From Bacteroidota bacterium (GTDB lineage Bacteria; Bacteroidota; Bacteroidia; Flavobacteriales_F; PHOS-HE28): 45,338 nucleotides of DNA. The stretch spans positions 1 through 45,338 of the forward strand of contig JAKQEI010000008.1 of NCBI GenBank assembly GCA_029573495.1, written 5' to 3'. Position numbers and translations under genes: made by a program. Below are positions 32,509-39,840 of this stretch, piece after piece (positions within the stretch are counted from its first letter, which is position 1; each line of letters starts with the position of its first letter). The notes below the pieces were generated by a model that saw nothing but the letters and a program-made list of their open reading frames with translations, was not told where the DNA came from and made no database searches.

Positions 32509-33348
32509 TTACTGTTCGACCACGATCACCAGATACTTCGAGATGCTCCAGAACTTGTCTGCATCCGTGATCACCAGGCGTGTGCCATCCTCCAGTCGAT
32601 AACTGCCGGCTGGGTGGGAAGTGGCCAGCTTGGCCTTCTTCGCACCGATGGCGATCTCCGGGGTGGCTGTCACATCGATCGTGGTGAACTGCTCCTTCGA
32701 CAGCCCATCCGTGTTCAACTTGTTCACGGCACCGATGCCGACCACACCACCCTCCTTGGTGAGCACACCTTTCTCCTTCAGTTCCTTGGCCGTGCCCACG
32801 ATGTACTGAGCCGTGTTCATCTCATTGCGCTGCAGGTCCGCCAGTTGGGATTTGTCGCGATACATCTCGATCAAGGTCGCCAGGGAACTGTTCGTGCTGG
32901 CCAGCTCCTCCTTCAAGGTGTCGATCTCCGCGTTCTTGGCGTTCACCGTGTTCTCATACTCGGCGATGGTGCGCTCGAGCTCGGAAAGGCGGGCGTTGGA
33001 ACCTTTGGCCTGCTTGCGCAGGTTCGCCATCAATTGCCTGTTCTCATCCAACAGCGCATCGATGCGTGCCAGATCATCCATCATGCGCCGCTCCAGGTCG
33101 GCCGCGTTCTCTCCGGAGCCCGCCGGTGCCATCAGGTCGCCCTGTTTCGCACGGATGGTGCGCAGGTTCTCGCTGATCCGGTTGAACGTCCCGAAGAGCT
33201 CATTGATCGTGGAGTCACGCTCAGCAATGGTCTCCGTGCTGCGCTGCTGGTCCTCGGCCAGTTGCTTGTACGGTTCGGAGGTCTTGGGGTCCTGCTCGCA
33301 GGCGAGCATCAGGAGCGGCAAAGCGCCGATGATGAGCTTCTTGGACAT
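32509..33348 (-). CDS. Coiled-coil lipoprotein
   Basis: A 279-residue predicted lipoprotein. Starting at 33348 (MSKKLIIGALPLLMLAC) gives a lipobox with C17. A long coiled coil (about 30-145) contains heptad-like runs with many E, N and L residues, followed by a small C-terminal domain (about 150-279) ending SKYLVIVVEQ. The C-terminal part contains GVLTKEGGVVGIGAVNKLN and is probably beta-rich. I do not recognise the family; similar proteins are common in Bacteroidota envelopes. The consensus box TACCTTTG on the minus strand (33390-33383) lies 34 nt upstream. Confidence 0.78.
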   Translation of the reverse strand: MSKKLIIGALPLLMLACEQDPKTSEPYKQLAEDQQRSTETIAERDSTINELFGTFNRISENLRTIRAKQGDLMAPAGSGENAADLERRMMDDLARIDALLDENRQLMANLRKQAKGSNARLSELERTIAEYENTVNAKNAEIDTLKEELASTNSSLATLIEMYRDKSQLADLQRNEMNTAQYIVGTAKELKEKGVLTKEGGVVGIGAVNKLNTDGLSKEQFTTIDVTATPEIAIGAKKAKLATSHPAGSYRLEDGTRLVITDADKFWSISKYLVIVVEQ

Positions 33349-33382
33349 GATGTTCTGTTCAGGGTGAACGGTGATCCCTTCG

Positions 33383-33390
33383 CAAAGGTA
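33383..33390 (-). promoter_or_regulatory. -7 box of the coiled-coil lipoprotein gene
   Basis: Minus-strand TACCTTTG is a full match to the Bacteroidota -7 consensus, 34 nt before the ATG at 33348. Confidence 0.55.
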
Positions 33391-33464
33391 TCCCGGGCAT
33401 CGGACGATGCGAAGACCGGCCTTGGCAACTTCCGATGGCTCGTGGACGTATACCGCGCGCACGA

Positions 33465-33472
33465 TACCTTTA
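33465..33472 (+). promoter_or_regulatory. -7 box of the gene at 33487
   Basis: TACCTTTA differs from TAnnTTTG at the last base only and ends 14 nt before the GTG start, divergent from the lipoprotein promoter. Confidence 0.4.
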
Positions 33473-33486
33473 TCCACCACTGAACC

Positions 33487-34233
33487 GTGCGGCACCTGCC
33501 GATATATGGGCTCCTGACGATCGCATCCCTCCTAGGCGCGGCCAGGGTGCAGGCACAACCCGATGAGCTCACAGGGGAGTTCGGGAAGTTGAGCGCGAAG
33601 GAGCGGGCCCGGATCGCACAGCGGGAGGAGACCGAGGCGACAACCGATGTGGTCTTCAACGAGCTGATGGCCGGGGCGGAGCAGTTGTTCCAGGCCCGGG
33701 ATTATGACGGTGCGCTGCACAAATACAAGGAAGCCCGTGCCCGCCGACCTTACAACGTACACCCCAAGGTGAAGATCGAGGACCTGCAGGCGCTGATCAA
33801 GCGTCTCGAAGAGGAAGAAGCGGCCTCGGTGCCGGAGCCTCCCCCCGCAAAGTCCTTGCCCTTGGTCATCCGTGATCCCGTGCCCGATCCGGAGCCTGAG
33901 CAAGCACCCCCACAACGGGTCCGGGACCCCTTGCCATTGCCTCCGCCAACGGTGGATCCGGTGAAGGAACTTCCTGTGGAACGAGCGCCCCGGGAGAGGA
34001 AGCCCGATCCCGTGGACCGACCAGGACCGGTGGAGGTGGAACCCTCACCGACCCTGGAGGAGGGTGAACGTGTTTACAAGGAAGGTCGGTCCATCGTCGT
34101 GGAGACGACGGTCAACGAAGATGGGCGGCTCGTGGTCTTTCGCAAGGTGTCACACCCTTGGGGGGAGGAGCACTATTTCAGGGAGGGGACCACCATCTCC
34201 GAAAGGGCCTATCGTTCGGCACTGGGTCGTTGA
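33487..34233 (+). CDS. Secreted Pro-rich protein with TPR-like hairpin
   Basis: A 248-residue protein with a GTG start and signal peptide (RHLPIYGLLTIASLLGAARVQAQ). Residues about 55-110 form a TPR-like helical hairpin (AEQLFQARDYDGALHKYKEA). A long Pro/Glu-rich linker (about 112-195, repeated D-P-x-P and P-P motifs) leads to a C-terminal domain with VVETTVNEDGRLVVFRKVSH and WGEEHYFREGTTISERAY. This C-terminal domain is seen in Flavobacteriales envelope proteins of the TPR type, but its role is unknown. The linker may span the periplasm. The gene converges on siaC with a 4-bp gap. Confidence 0.75.
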   Translation: MRHLPIYGLLTIASLLGAARVQAQPDELTGEFGKLSAKERARIAQREETEATTDVVFNELMAGAEQLFQARDYDGALHKYKEARARRPYNVHPKVKIEDLQALIKRLEEEEAASVPEPPPAKSLPLVIRDPVPDPEPEQAPPQRVRDPLPLPPPTVDPVKELPVERAPRERKPDPVDRPGPVEVEPSPTLEEGERVYKEGRSIVVETTVNEDGRLVVFRKVSHPWGEEHYFREGTTISERAYRSALGR

Positions 34234-34237
34234 TCCC

Positions 34238-34624
34238 TCAATCCGTGCGGGGCTTCAGCTTCACCGGAACGTCGAGCAACGACCGGTAATCCTCGCCGGC
34301 TTCCTTCATGTCGAGGTCGTCCTTGGCATACCACCATTCCACGGTCACGCTCGAAGCCCCGCTGGCATGCACATCGGCCAGCAGTTTCATCAGGTCGAGC
34401 AGGTACTTGGAGGAGCTGGAGTTGAAGTAGGATAGTTCGATGCGCAGGGTCGTACGGGCGGCCGGGGCCTTGGCGTACCGTTCGGCAAGGTCCTGCAGAG
34501 GGCTGTAGAAGCGGTCCGCGTTCTCCGGGATGGAGCATCCCGAGATGGCGAAGCGTCCGCTGGGTCCATCAACGGAAACGGCCGGGGTCTTTTCGGTGGG
34601 GGAGAGTTCCAGTCGAAGGTCCAT
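34238..34624 (-). CDS. siaC: SiaC-family regulatory phosphoprotein (DUF1987)
   Basis: A 128-residue SiaC/DUF1987 protein. In Pseudomonas, SiaC is reversibly phosphorylated by SiaB kinase and SiaA phosphatase and binds a diguanylate cyclase. The key YFNSSSSKYLLDLM segment is present; the phosphorylated Thr of Pseudomonas is replaced by Ser, probably S69. The acidic WWYAKDDLDMKEAGEDY segment is also typical. No siaA, siaB or GGDEF gene is visible in this window. TACATTCG on the minus strand (34643-34636) is a consensus -7 box 11 nt before the ATG. Confidence 0.9.
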   Translation of the reverse strand: MDLRLELSPTEKTPAVSVDGPSGRFAISGCSIPENADRFYSPLQDLAERYAKAPAARTTLRIELSYFNSSSSKYLLDLMKLLADVHASGASSVTVEWWYAKDDLDMKEAGEDYRSLLDVPVKLKPRTD

Positions 34625-34635
34625 GGCGCTGCCCG

Positions 34636-34643
34636 CGAATGTA
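34636..34643 (-). promoter_or_regulatory. -7 box of siaC
   Basis: Minus-strand TACATTCG matches TAnnTTCG, 11 nt before the siaC ATG at 34624. Confidence 0.5.
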
Positions 34644-34670
34644 GCTGCCCTACCGGAGAACTGACGATCG

Positions 34671-34703
34671 TTTGCATCAGTCCCTCCTTCGGTGCTAGCT
34701 TCA
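34671..34703 (+). promoter_or_regulatory. Promoter of the universal stress protein gene
   Basis: TTTG (34671-34674), 21 nt spacer, then TAGCTTCA (34696-34703) fits the Bacteroidota -33/-7 layout, 25 nt before the ATG at 34729. Confidence 0.5.
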
Positions 34704-34728
34704 ACGTGTCGAACGAAGACCGATCACC

Positions 34729-35532
34729 ATGGCGATACGAACGATCCTGGTCCCATACGACTTCTCCGAATGCGCCACCGATGCGCTGCGTGTGGCTGCG
34801 AAGCTGGCGCGGCTCACCGGTGCGGTCATCGATGTGGTGCACTTGTACGAGCAGATGATGGACTTCCACACGGAGAACAAGCGGATCCGTGAGGAGATCG
34901 AAGCGAAGCTTGAGCAGGTTCCCGAACTGCCCTTCCTGCGCGGCATCGAGCTGAAGAAGTTCATGCTCCGGCAGATGGGGCTCACGGAGATCTTCAAGAA
35001 CGAACGGCTTCAGAAGGCGGATCTCGTGGTGATGGGCACGCACGGAACCACCGGTCTGCGCGGTGGCATCGTCGGATCCAATACCCAGCGGATCGTGCGC
35101 CAGGCACCCATGCCCGTGCTGGTGATCAAGCATAGGATCGAGGATTTCGACGTGAAGGACCTCGTATACGCCTCCAACTTCACGCCGGAGGACGTGGACA
35201 AGTTCGATGCCTTCACGCCGCTCATCGAGCTCTTCGACCCGAAGATCCACCTGTTGAAGGTGAACACGCCGCGGAGTTTTGAGCGCAGCGATGACAGCAA
35301 CAAGGCCATCGACCGTTTCCTGCAGCGCTACGACCTCAAGCACTTCACGGCCAGCGTGTACAACGACCTGAGCATCGAGGAGGGCATCCTGAATTTCGCG
35401 AAGGGCATCGACGCGGACCTCATCGCCATGGCCACCCATGGCCGCACCGGGTTCTTCCACGTGGTGAACGGAAGCCTGACCGAGGACATCGTGAACCACA
35501 CCAACTTCCCGGTGTTGAGCGTGCGCCTATAG
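34729..35532 (+). CDS. Tandem-domain universal stress protein
   Basis: A 267-residue UspA-type protein with two Usp domains (about 1-145 and 146-267). Both carry ATP-binding-type motifs: MGTHGTTGLRGG followed by GSNTQRIVRQAPMPVLVI, and MATHGRTGFFHVV followed by GSLTEDIVNHTNFPVLSV. The N-terminal ILVPYDFSECATDAL is the usual opening. Such proteins accumulate under starvation and redox stress; a direct biochemical function is not known. It has its own promoter and stands alone. Confidence 0.94.
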   Translation: MAIRTILVPYDFSECATDALRVAAKLARLTGAVIDVVHLYEQMMDFHTENKRIREEIEAKLEQVPELPFLRGIELKKFMLRQMGLTEIFKNERLQKADLVVMGTHGTTGLRGGIVGSNTQRIVRQAPMPVLVIKHRIEDFDVKDLVYASNFTPEDVDKFDAFTPLIELFDPKIHLLKVNTPRSFERSDDSNKAIDRFLQRYDLKHFTASVYNDLSIEEGILNFAKGIDADLIAMATHGRTGFFHVVNGSLTEDIVNHTNFPVLSVRL

Positions 35533-35609
35533 TGCGGCGGTCGGTCTGCTGGGGCGCCGTGGGCCGTGCGGATGGGGCCGGGGGTGTGGGCATCGCCTCC
35601 GGCATCTTG

Positions 35610-35617
35610 TATATTTA
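35610..35617 (+). promoter_or_regulatory. -7 box of the DUF1883-like gene
   Basis: TATATTTA in TTGTATATTTACG resembles TAnnTTTG and lies 18 nt before the ATG at 35636. Confidence 0.4.
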
Positions 35618-35635
35618 CGCCAAACGGACCCGTCA

Positions 35636-36037
35636 ATGAAATTCCTGTTCCGCTCATTCGAAGCCAAGCGCAAGGAGATCGTCGAAGTGGAGATCGACCA
35701 GCCGACCAAGGTGAAGTTCATGACCGCACGCGACCTCAAGGCCTACCGCATGGGGAAGACCTATTCCTACCACGGTGGCATGTTCGAGGAATCGCCGGTC
35801 CGTTTCGTGATCCCGTATGATGGCCAGTGGACCGCGGTGGTGGAGAAGGGTAGCTTCAGGGCACCGCTGGAGGTGACCGCCCATTGCCGGGTGCTTTCAC
35901 CGAACGGTCTGGTCCGCTCCTCGATCGCCATCGACGCACCGCCCGAGATCCGGCAGTTCGCGATCGACCGTGAGAGCATCGAGGACGCCGAGCAGCATGC
36001 GTCCGAGATCAGCCTCGCATCCCGCAGCGAGGGTTGA
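35636..36037 (+). CDS. DUF1883-like protein
   Basis: A 133-residue cytoplasmic protein. Residues 1-82 follow the DUF1883 pattern, a small all-beta module of unknown function: VVEVEIDQPTKVKFMTARDL near 15, then YRMGKTYSYHGGMFEESPVRF and a DGQWTAVVEKG block. The C-terminal part (about 83-133) is polar and not recognised. DUF1883 proteins sometimes occur in signalling contexts. The next gene starts 30 bp later on the same strand, so the two may form an operon. Confidence 0.75.
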   Translation: MKFLFRSFEAKRKEIVEVEIDQPTKVKFMTARDLKAYRMGKTYSYHGGMFEESPVRFVIPYDGQWTAVVEKGSFRAPLEVTAHCRVLSPNGLVRSSIAIDAPPEIRQFAIDRESIEDAEQHASEISLASRSEG

Positions 36038-36067
36038 TGAACTGATCCACCGTTCCCGGCGTTATAG

Positions 36068-36787
36068 ATGGACGATATGGCGACGCACATGGAAAGAGAG
36101 CGGTTGGAGCGTTTGCTCCGCGGTCAGGCGGACCTGATGCAGGAAGTGCACCTGCTGCTCGGGGCCGAACAGAAACATGATGACATTCTGCGTGCAGCGG
36201 TGCTGAGCAGCTCCGGTCGGCAGCCGGTGCGCTTGAGCCGGGTGGACCCGGACAGGGTCTTCCACAAGGATAGTATCCGGGCCTTGTGTGTGCGGTATCG
36301 CCTGCGCTTCCTGCCAGGTGGCCTCTTCAAGGGCTCGATACCGAACACCGCGATCCGGGCCCTGCGTGATCTGGAACGGATCGCTGAGGAACCGTTGACC
36401 GGCTTCATGGTGATGGCTCCTTCCAGCCGCTTCAAGCTCTGCGACAGCGAAGTGGACCCGCTGCTCTTCGTTCCGCTGGGCAACGACCGGTACTACCTCG
36501 TCCACAAATGGGGCCGTGATATTTCCTGGTCACGAGCGCTGTTCAACTGGCCGCTGCGCGATGCGCTGACCCTGGCCATCACGGTCCTGGTACTCGGCTC
36601 CGTGCTCGGTCTGCTCATTCCGACGCCGTGGATCACCACCGTGCCCGATGCTGGCTTCTGGGGTGCACACCGCGTCCTGGCCATGTTCTGGAGCGCCATG
36701 GTCTCGGCCAGCTTCACTGTCTTCGGTTGGTTCGCCTTCTTCGGTCAGTTCAGCTCCGAAGCGTGGAACAGCCGTTACTTCAACTGA
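36068..36787 (+). CDS. Uncharacterised membrane protein with two C-terminal helices
   Basis: A 239-residue protein I cannot assign to a family. The first about 165 residues are soluble, with an N-terminal helix (MERERLERLLRGQADLMQEV) and a mixed domain containing YRLRFLPGGLFKG and DSEVDPLLFVPLGNDRYYLVHKWG. Two transmembrane helices follow (about 176-196 and 209-230). The sequence suggests a cytoplasmic domain tethered to the membrane. It probably shares an operon with the DUF1883-like gene. It overlaps the convergent small gene by 13 bp at the 3' ends. Confidence 0.7.
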   Translation: MDDMATHMERERLERLLRGQADLMQEVHLLLGAEQKHDDILRAAVLSSSGRQPVRLSRVDPDRVFHKDSIRALCVRYRLRFLPGGLFKGSIPNTAIRALRDLERIAEEPLTGFMVMAPSSRFKLCDSEVDPLLFVPLGNDRYYLVHKWGRDISWSRALFNWPLRDALTLAITVLVLGSVLGLLIPTPWITTVPDAGFWGAHRVLAMFWSAMVSASFTVFGWFAFFGQFSSEAWNSRYFN

Positions 36788-36996
36788 TCATGCCCTGATC
36801 GCACAGGGACCGGCAGCATCGTGCTGTTGGTCACCTTGCACACGCAGGCCGATCGGAACCACGCCTTCAATTGGGCGCGTTCCTCGGGAAGCAGGCGTTT
36901 GAACGCCTTGCGCATCTCCTTGCGAAAGGTGGGAGCGTCGGCCATGCTGATCTTGTTCAGTACTTCCTGATAATAGGAGAGGAGGTCCCGTTTCAT
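36775..36996 (-). CDS. Small basic hypothetical protein
   Basis: A 73-residue protein (MKRDLLSYYQEVLNKISM start). It appears to form two helices with a conserved-looking FRKEMRKAFKRLLPEERAQLKAWF segment and a CVC motif near residue 50. Similar short proteins seem to occur in other Flavobacteriales, but no function is known. The last 13 bp overlap the end of the convergent membrane-protein gene, which is acceptable for tail-to-tail genes. Coding status is likely but not certain. Confidence 0.5.
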   Translation of the reverse strand: MKRDLLSYYQEVLNKISMADAPTFRKEMRKAFKRLLPEERAQLKAWFRSACVCKVTNSTMLPVPVRSGHDQLK

Positions 36997-37074
36997 GGTT
37001 GGCGGTTGTGTCCGGGTGGAACGGAACCTGCAGCACGGGTGTTCCAGCGGATCGACGAAGGGGCGAAAAGAGAA

Positions 37075-37092
37075 GGCCGCCTTGCGGCGGCC
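37075..37092 (-). terminator. Rho-independent terminator of hsp20
   Basis: GGCCGCC (37075-37081) and GGCGGCC (37086-37092) form a 7-bp G+C stem; read on the minus strand it is followed by TTCTCTTTT. It lies 23 bp after the hsp20 stop. Confidence 0.7.
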
Positions 37093-37114
37093 CTCCTACG
37101 AATGTCCGGAGCCC

Positions 37115-37555
37115 TCAGGCGATGCTGATCTCGCGCGTCACCGGTTTGGCGGGCTCCGCCTTCGGGATGCTCACGTTCAGCACGCCGTCCACATGTTCCG
37201 CGGTGATCGCATCGGCCTTCACCGTTTCGGGCAGTTGGAAACTGCGCGCGAACGATGCCGTGTGGAACTCACGGCGAAGCGAGCGCTCGTTCTCCTCCTT
37301 CCTGGTCGTCGTCTTGTCGCCTTTGATGGTGAGGGTGTCCTTCTCCGTGCTGATCTTCAGTTCCTCCTTGGAGAATCCCGGGACACGAAGGCTCACCACG
37401 AACTTCTCCGGCGTTTCGGTGATGTTCACGCGCGGCATGGTGGATGGCAGGTCATCGGTCCCGAAGACCTGACTGATGTCCCGTCCGAAGAACCCGGACA
37501 TCAGGTCGTTGAACGGATGTGCGAAGGAGGTCTGCGGGCGATACTTGGTGATCAT
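37115..37555 (-). CDS. Hsp20/alpha-crystallin small heat-shock protein
   Basis: A 146-residue small heat-shock chaperone, an ATP-independent holdase of the cytoplasm. The alpha-crystallin domain spans about residues 40-140 (PRVNITETPEKFVVSLRVPG, the KISTEKDTLTIKG block, and RREFHTASFARSFQLPETV), ending with the conserved GVLNVSIPK. A short N-terminal arm (FAHPFNDLMSGFFG) precedes it. Start at 37555 (MITKYRPQ) is preferred over an in-frame GTG 24 bp upstream. Its upstream region (37556-37660) holds a promoter overlapped by palindromic repeats. Confidence 0.93.
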   Translation of the reverse strand: MITKYRPQTSFAHPFNDLMSGFFGRDISQVFGTDDLPSTMPRVNITETPEKFVVSLRVPGFSKEELKISTEKDTLTIKGDKTTTRKEENERSLRREFHTASFARSFQLPETVKADAITAEHVDGVLNVSIPKAEPAKPVTREISIA

Positions 37556-37586
37556 GGGTTCAGGTTGTTGGTTGAACACCGCTGGT

Positions 37587-37618
37587 CAAATGGAGTGCCC
37601 ACGATAGTGTACGGTCAA
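37587..37618 (-). promoter_or_regulatory. hsp20 promoter
   Basis: On the minus strand a TTG (37618-37616) is followed after 21 nt by TCCATTTG (37594-37587), one mismatch to the -7 consensus, with a 31-nt leader to the ATG at 37555. The TTG is part of the proximal ATGCCATATTG repeat. Confidence 0.45.
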
Positions 37619-37658
37619 TATGGCATAAAGGGAAAAATAAACAATGCCAATATGGCAT
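37612..37658. promoter_or_regulatory. Paired operator-like repeats upstream of hsp20
   Basis: On the minus strand ATGCCATATTG occurs twice, 32 bp apart (37626-37616 and 37658-37648). The distal copy is a perfect palindrome, ATGCCA-TAT-TGGCAT (37644-37658); the proximal copy is degenerate on one side. The region is much more A+T-rich than its surroundings. The distal repeat touches the stop codon of the TonB-like gene. Confidence 0.6.
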
Positions 37659-38389
37659 TATTGAGGCATGAAGAGGAAGTAGAGCGTGCCTTTTTGAGGG
37701 TCGCTGGAGGTGACGAGCGCATTGAAGCGCGCCCGTTTGGCCGAGGCCATCGCATGCTCCAGCATGCACGCATCCACGTTCTGGCTCCTCGCAGCGTCAT
37801 GCTCAGCCTTCACCACTTGTCCATTCCGGTCCACGGAGATCGCGACCGCAACGCGTCCCATTTCCTTGCAGAGGTAGCCCGGAACATCATTCTCCCGCGT
37901 CCTTCCTTTCAGGTCATGCCAGACCGTGGTGGCGCCTTCCACACGAACGGGTTCCGCCGCGGTCTTCATGTACTGTTCCTTGTTCCACTTGCTGGGGTCC
38001 AGTTCGGGGATCACGATCTCCTTGCCCTGGTCACGTCGCTCCTGCGCCAGCCGGTCGAACTCGGCCTGCTCCATCGCCTTCAGGTCGTTCTCCACACGCT
38101 CGGCCAGGTGTGCATGGGAGAACTGGTTGGTCACGCGATCGGCCGTGATATTGCTCGTGGCATTGATCACCTCCCGGGCTGCGACAAGTTCGGGATGTTC
38201 GATCCGTTCCATCAGTTCCTCGGCCTTCTCCGGTTCCATCACGTCCACATGGGACAGGTTCATCATCTCTTGCGCCGGTTGGTCACGCAATTCCAACATG
38301 GTGAATAGGAAGAGCAGCATGGAATGCAGGGCCAGCGTACCGATCACGCTCAGCTTGTGCTCTTCGAACCAATCCAGGAAACGCTCCAT
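37658..38389 (-). CDS. TonB-like energy-transducer protein
   Basis: A 243-residue protein with one N-terminal transmembrane helix (about 14-32) and a periplasmic part. A charged, partly helical stalk (about 35-150) is followed by a TonB C-terminal-type domain (GRVAVAISVDRNGQVVKAEH near 178 and ACMLEHAMASAKRARFN near 206). The usual Pro-rich segment is missing, so it is a divergent member; true TonB coupling to receptors is not certain. It follows the rsmF-like gene by 42 bp on the same strand. Confidence 0.75.
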   Translation of the reverse strand: MERFLDWFEEHKLSVIGTLALHSMLLFLFTMLELRDQPAQEMMNLSHVDVMEPEKAEELMERIEHPELVAAREVINATSNITADRVTNQFSHAHLAERVENDLKAMEQAEFDRLAQERRDQGKEIVIPELDPSKWNKEQYMKTAAEPVRVEGATTVWHDLKGRTRENDVPGYLCKEMGRVAVAISVDRNGQVVKAEHDAARSQNVDACMLEHAMASAKRARFNALVTSSDPQKGTLYFLFMPQ

Positions 38390-38431
38390 CTGCGGTCGGA
38401 ACCATGACCGGCCGTTCCGGGTGGCGGCAGG

Positions 38432-39835
38432 TCAGGTGGACCAAGATACGGGCGGTGCCGAAGGGCGTGCCGACCGGATGCGCCAGTGCGAAGGCCACCG
38501 GTTGTTCCATCGAGTGCCCGCGCCCTGCAGCCAGGACAGGGGTATGCCGCGATAGGTCGCCAGCGCGATGCCGGATGCATCCTTGGCACCAATGCTTTGT
38601 CCACGGAGCAGTTCAATGGCCCTGTCGAGGTCGAGGTCCACGGTCGGTTGGCGTTCCATATCCAGGTCCTGGGCCAGGGCCAGTGCGGCATGAGGACGCC
38701 AGTTCCCCGCTTTCCGCTCGGCGAGCGGGATGCCCGGGGAGACGACAGTGATCGAACGTTGGAGGGCGTCAACGGTCCTGGCCCAACTCCCGTCGATGGC
38801 GTATAGCTCATCCCCCTGTTGGATCGCCATCCAGTTCCGCGTGGCGCGCAGCCAGCCCAGTTCGGTCACAAGGTCCCTCGGGGTGGCTACTGGCTGGCCG
38901 TTGACCGCCTCGCGTGTACCGGCTTTCCGAACCAGGGCGAGCACGAAGCCTTCACCCCGCAGGCGATGCGGGTAGCAGCGCAACGCATTGATCCCGAGGT
39001 GGTCCGTGGCGAGCGCTCCATGTGCACCACCGGCCGGTATGGGTATCACGATCCCGCCCTCATCCACCAGTTCTCGGAGCCGTGCCTCATTCTCACCGAG
39101 CTCCCAGGTGCAGGTGCTGTAGATCAGGAAGCCACCCGGTCGCAGGCAGTTCCAGGCGTGTTTGAGCACATCGCGCTGAACGGTCGCGCATTGCTCCACC
39201 AGGGACGGGGACCACTGCTGGAGCGCATGCGGATCCTTGCGGACCATGCCCTCACCGGAACAGGGTGCGTCCACCATCACGAGGTCGAACAGGTCGGTCA
39301 GGCGGCCGAAGCGTTCGGGAGCGGTACCTGTGATCATGACATTGGCCGCTCCCCATTTCCACAGGTTCTCCTTCAGCACGGAGCGCCGTTCGCCGTTCAC
39401 CTCATTGCACACGAGCAAGGCATCGGGATGGAGCAGGTCGCGCAGGTGGGTGCTTTTGCCACCCGGAGCGGCACAAAGGTCCAGTGCGATGATCCGCTCT
39501 CCGATCAGGCCGCTCGCACGCACCGCTTGTTCCACCAACATGCTGGCCGCCTCCTGCACGTAATAGGCGCCGGCATGCAGCAGCGGGTCGAAGGTGAAGG
39601 CGGGTCGTTGGGCCAGGTATCGTCCGTTCTCGCACCAAGGAACGGGGTCCGCGAGCGGTCCGTACCGCCACTTCCGGGGGTTGATGCGGATACTGACGGG
39701 AGGGTCGCTGCGCAACGCGGCATCGAGGCCATCCACTTCGGTGCTCAGATCCTTGCGAAGACGGCTGACCAGCGCCGCGATGGATCGCTCGGGATCGGCC
39801 GGATGCCGCGCTCGTTCCTGCGCTGGGCGGCCCAT
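38432..39835 (-). CDS. RNA m5C methyltransferase, RsmF-like
   Basis: A 467-residue SAM-dependent cytosine-5 RNA methyltransferase of the NOL1/NOP2/Sun family, probably acting on rRNA. The SAM motif LDLCAAPGGKSTHL lies near 118-131, the motif IV cysteine is C192 in DAPCSGEGM, and the catalytic cysteine is C242 in YSTCTWELGENE. The C-terminal third (about 320-467) matches the RsmF-type tail, with a PUA-like region and the closing LSWLQGAGTRWNNRWP. It begins 5 bp after the purA stop, so it belongs to the fur-STAS-purA operon. Exact rRNA target unknown. Confidence 0.9.
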   Translation of the reverse strand: MGRPAQERARHPADPERSIAALVSRLRKDLSTEVDGLDAALRSDPPVSIRINPRKWRYGPLADPVPWCENGRYLAQRPAFTFDPLLHAGAYYVQEAASMLVEQAVRASGLIGERIIALDLCAAPGGKSTHLRDLLHPDALLVCNEVNGERRSVLKENLWKWGAANVMITGTAPERFGRLTDLFDLVMVDAPCSGEGMVRKDPHALQQWSPSLVEQCATVQRDVLKHAWNCLRPGGFLIYSTCTWELGENEARLRELVDEGGIVIPIPAGGAHGALATDHLGINALRCYPHRLRGEGFVLALVRKAGTREAVNGQPVATPRDLVTELGWLRATRNWMAIQQGDELYAIDGSWARTVDALQRSITVVSPGIPLAERKAGNWRPHAALALAQDLDMERQPTVDLDLDRAIELLRGQSIGAKDASGIALATYRGIPLSWLQGAGTRWNNRWPSHWRIRSARPSAPPVSWST

Positions 39836-39840
39836 GCGGA

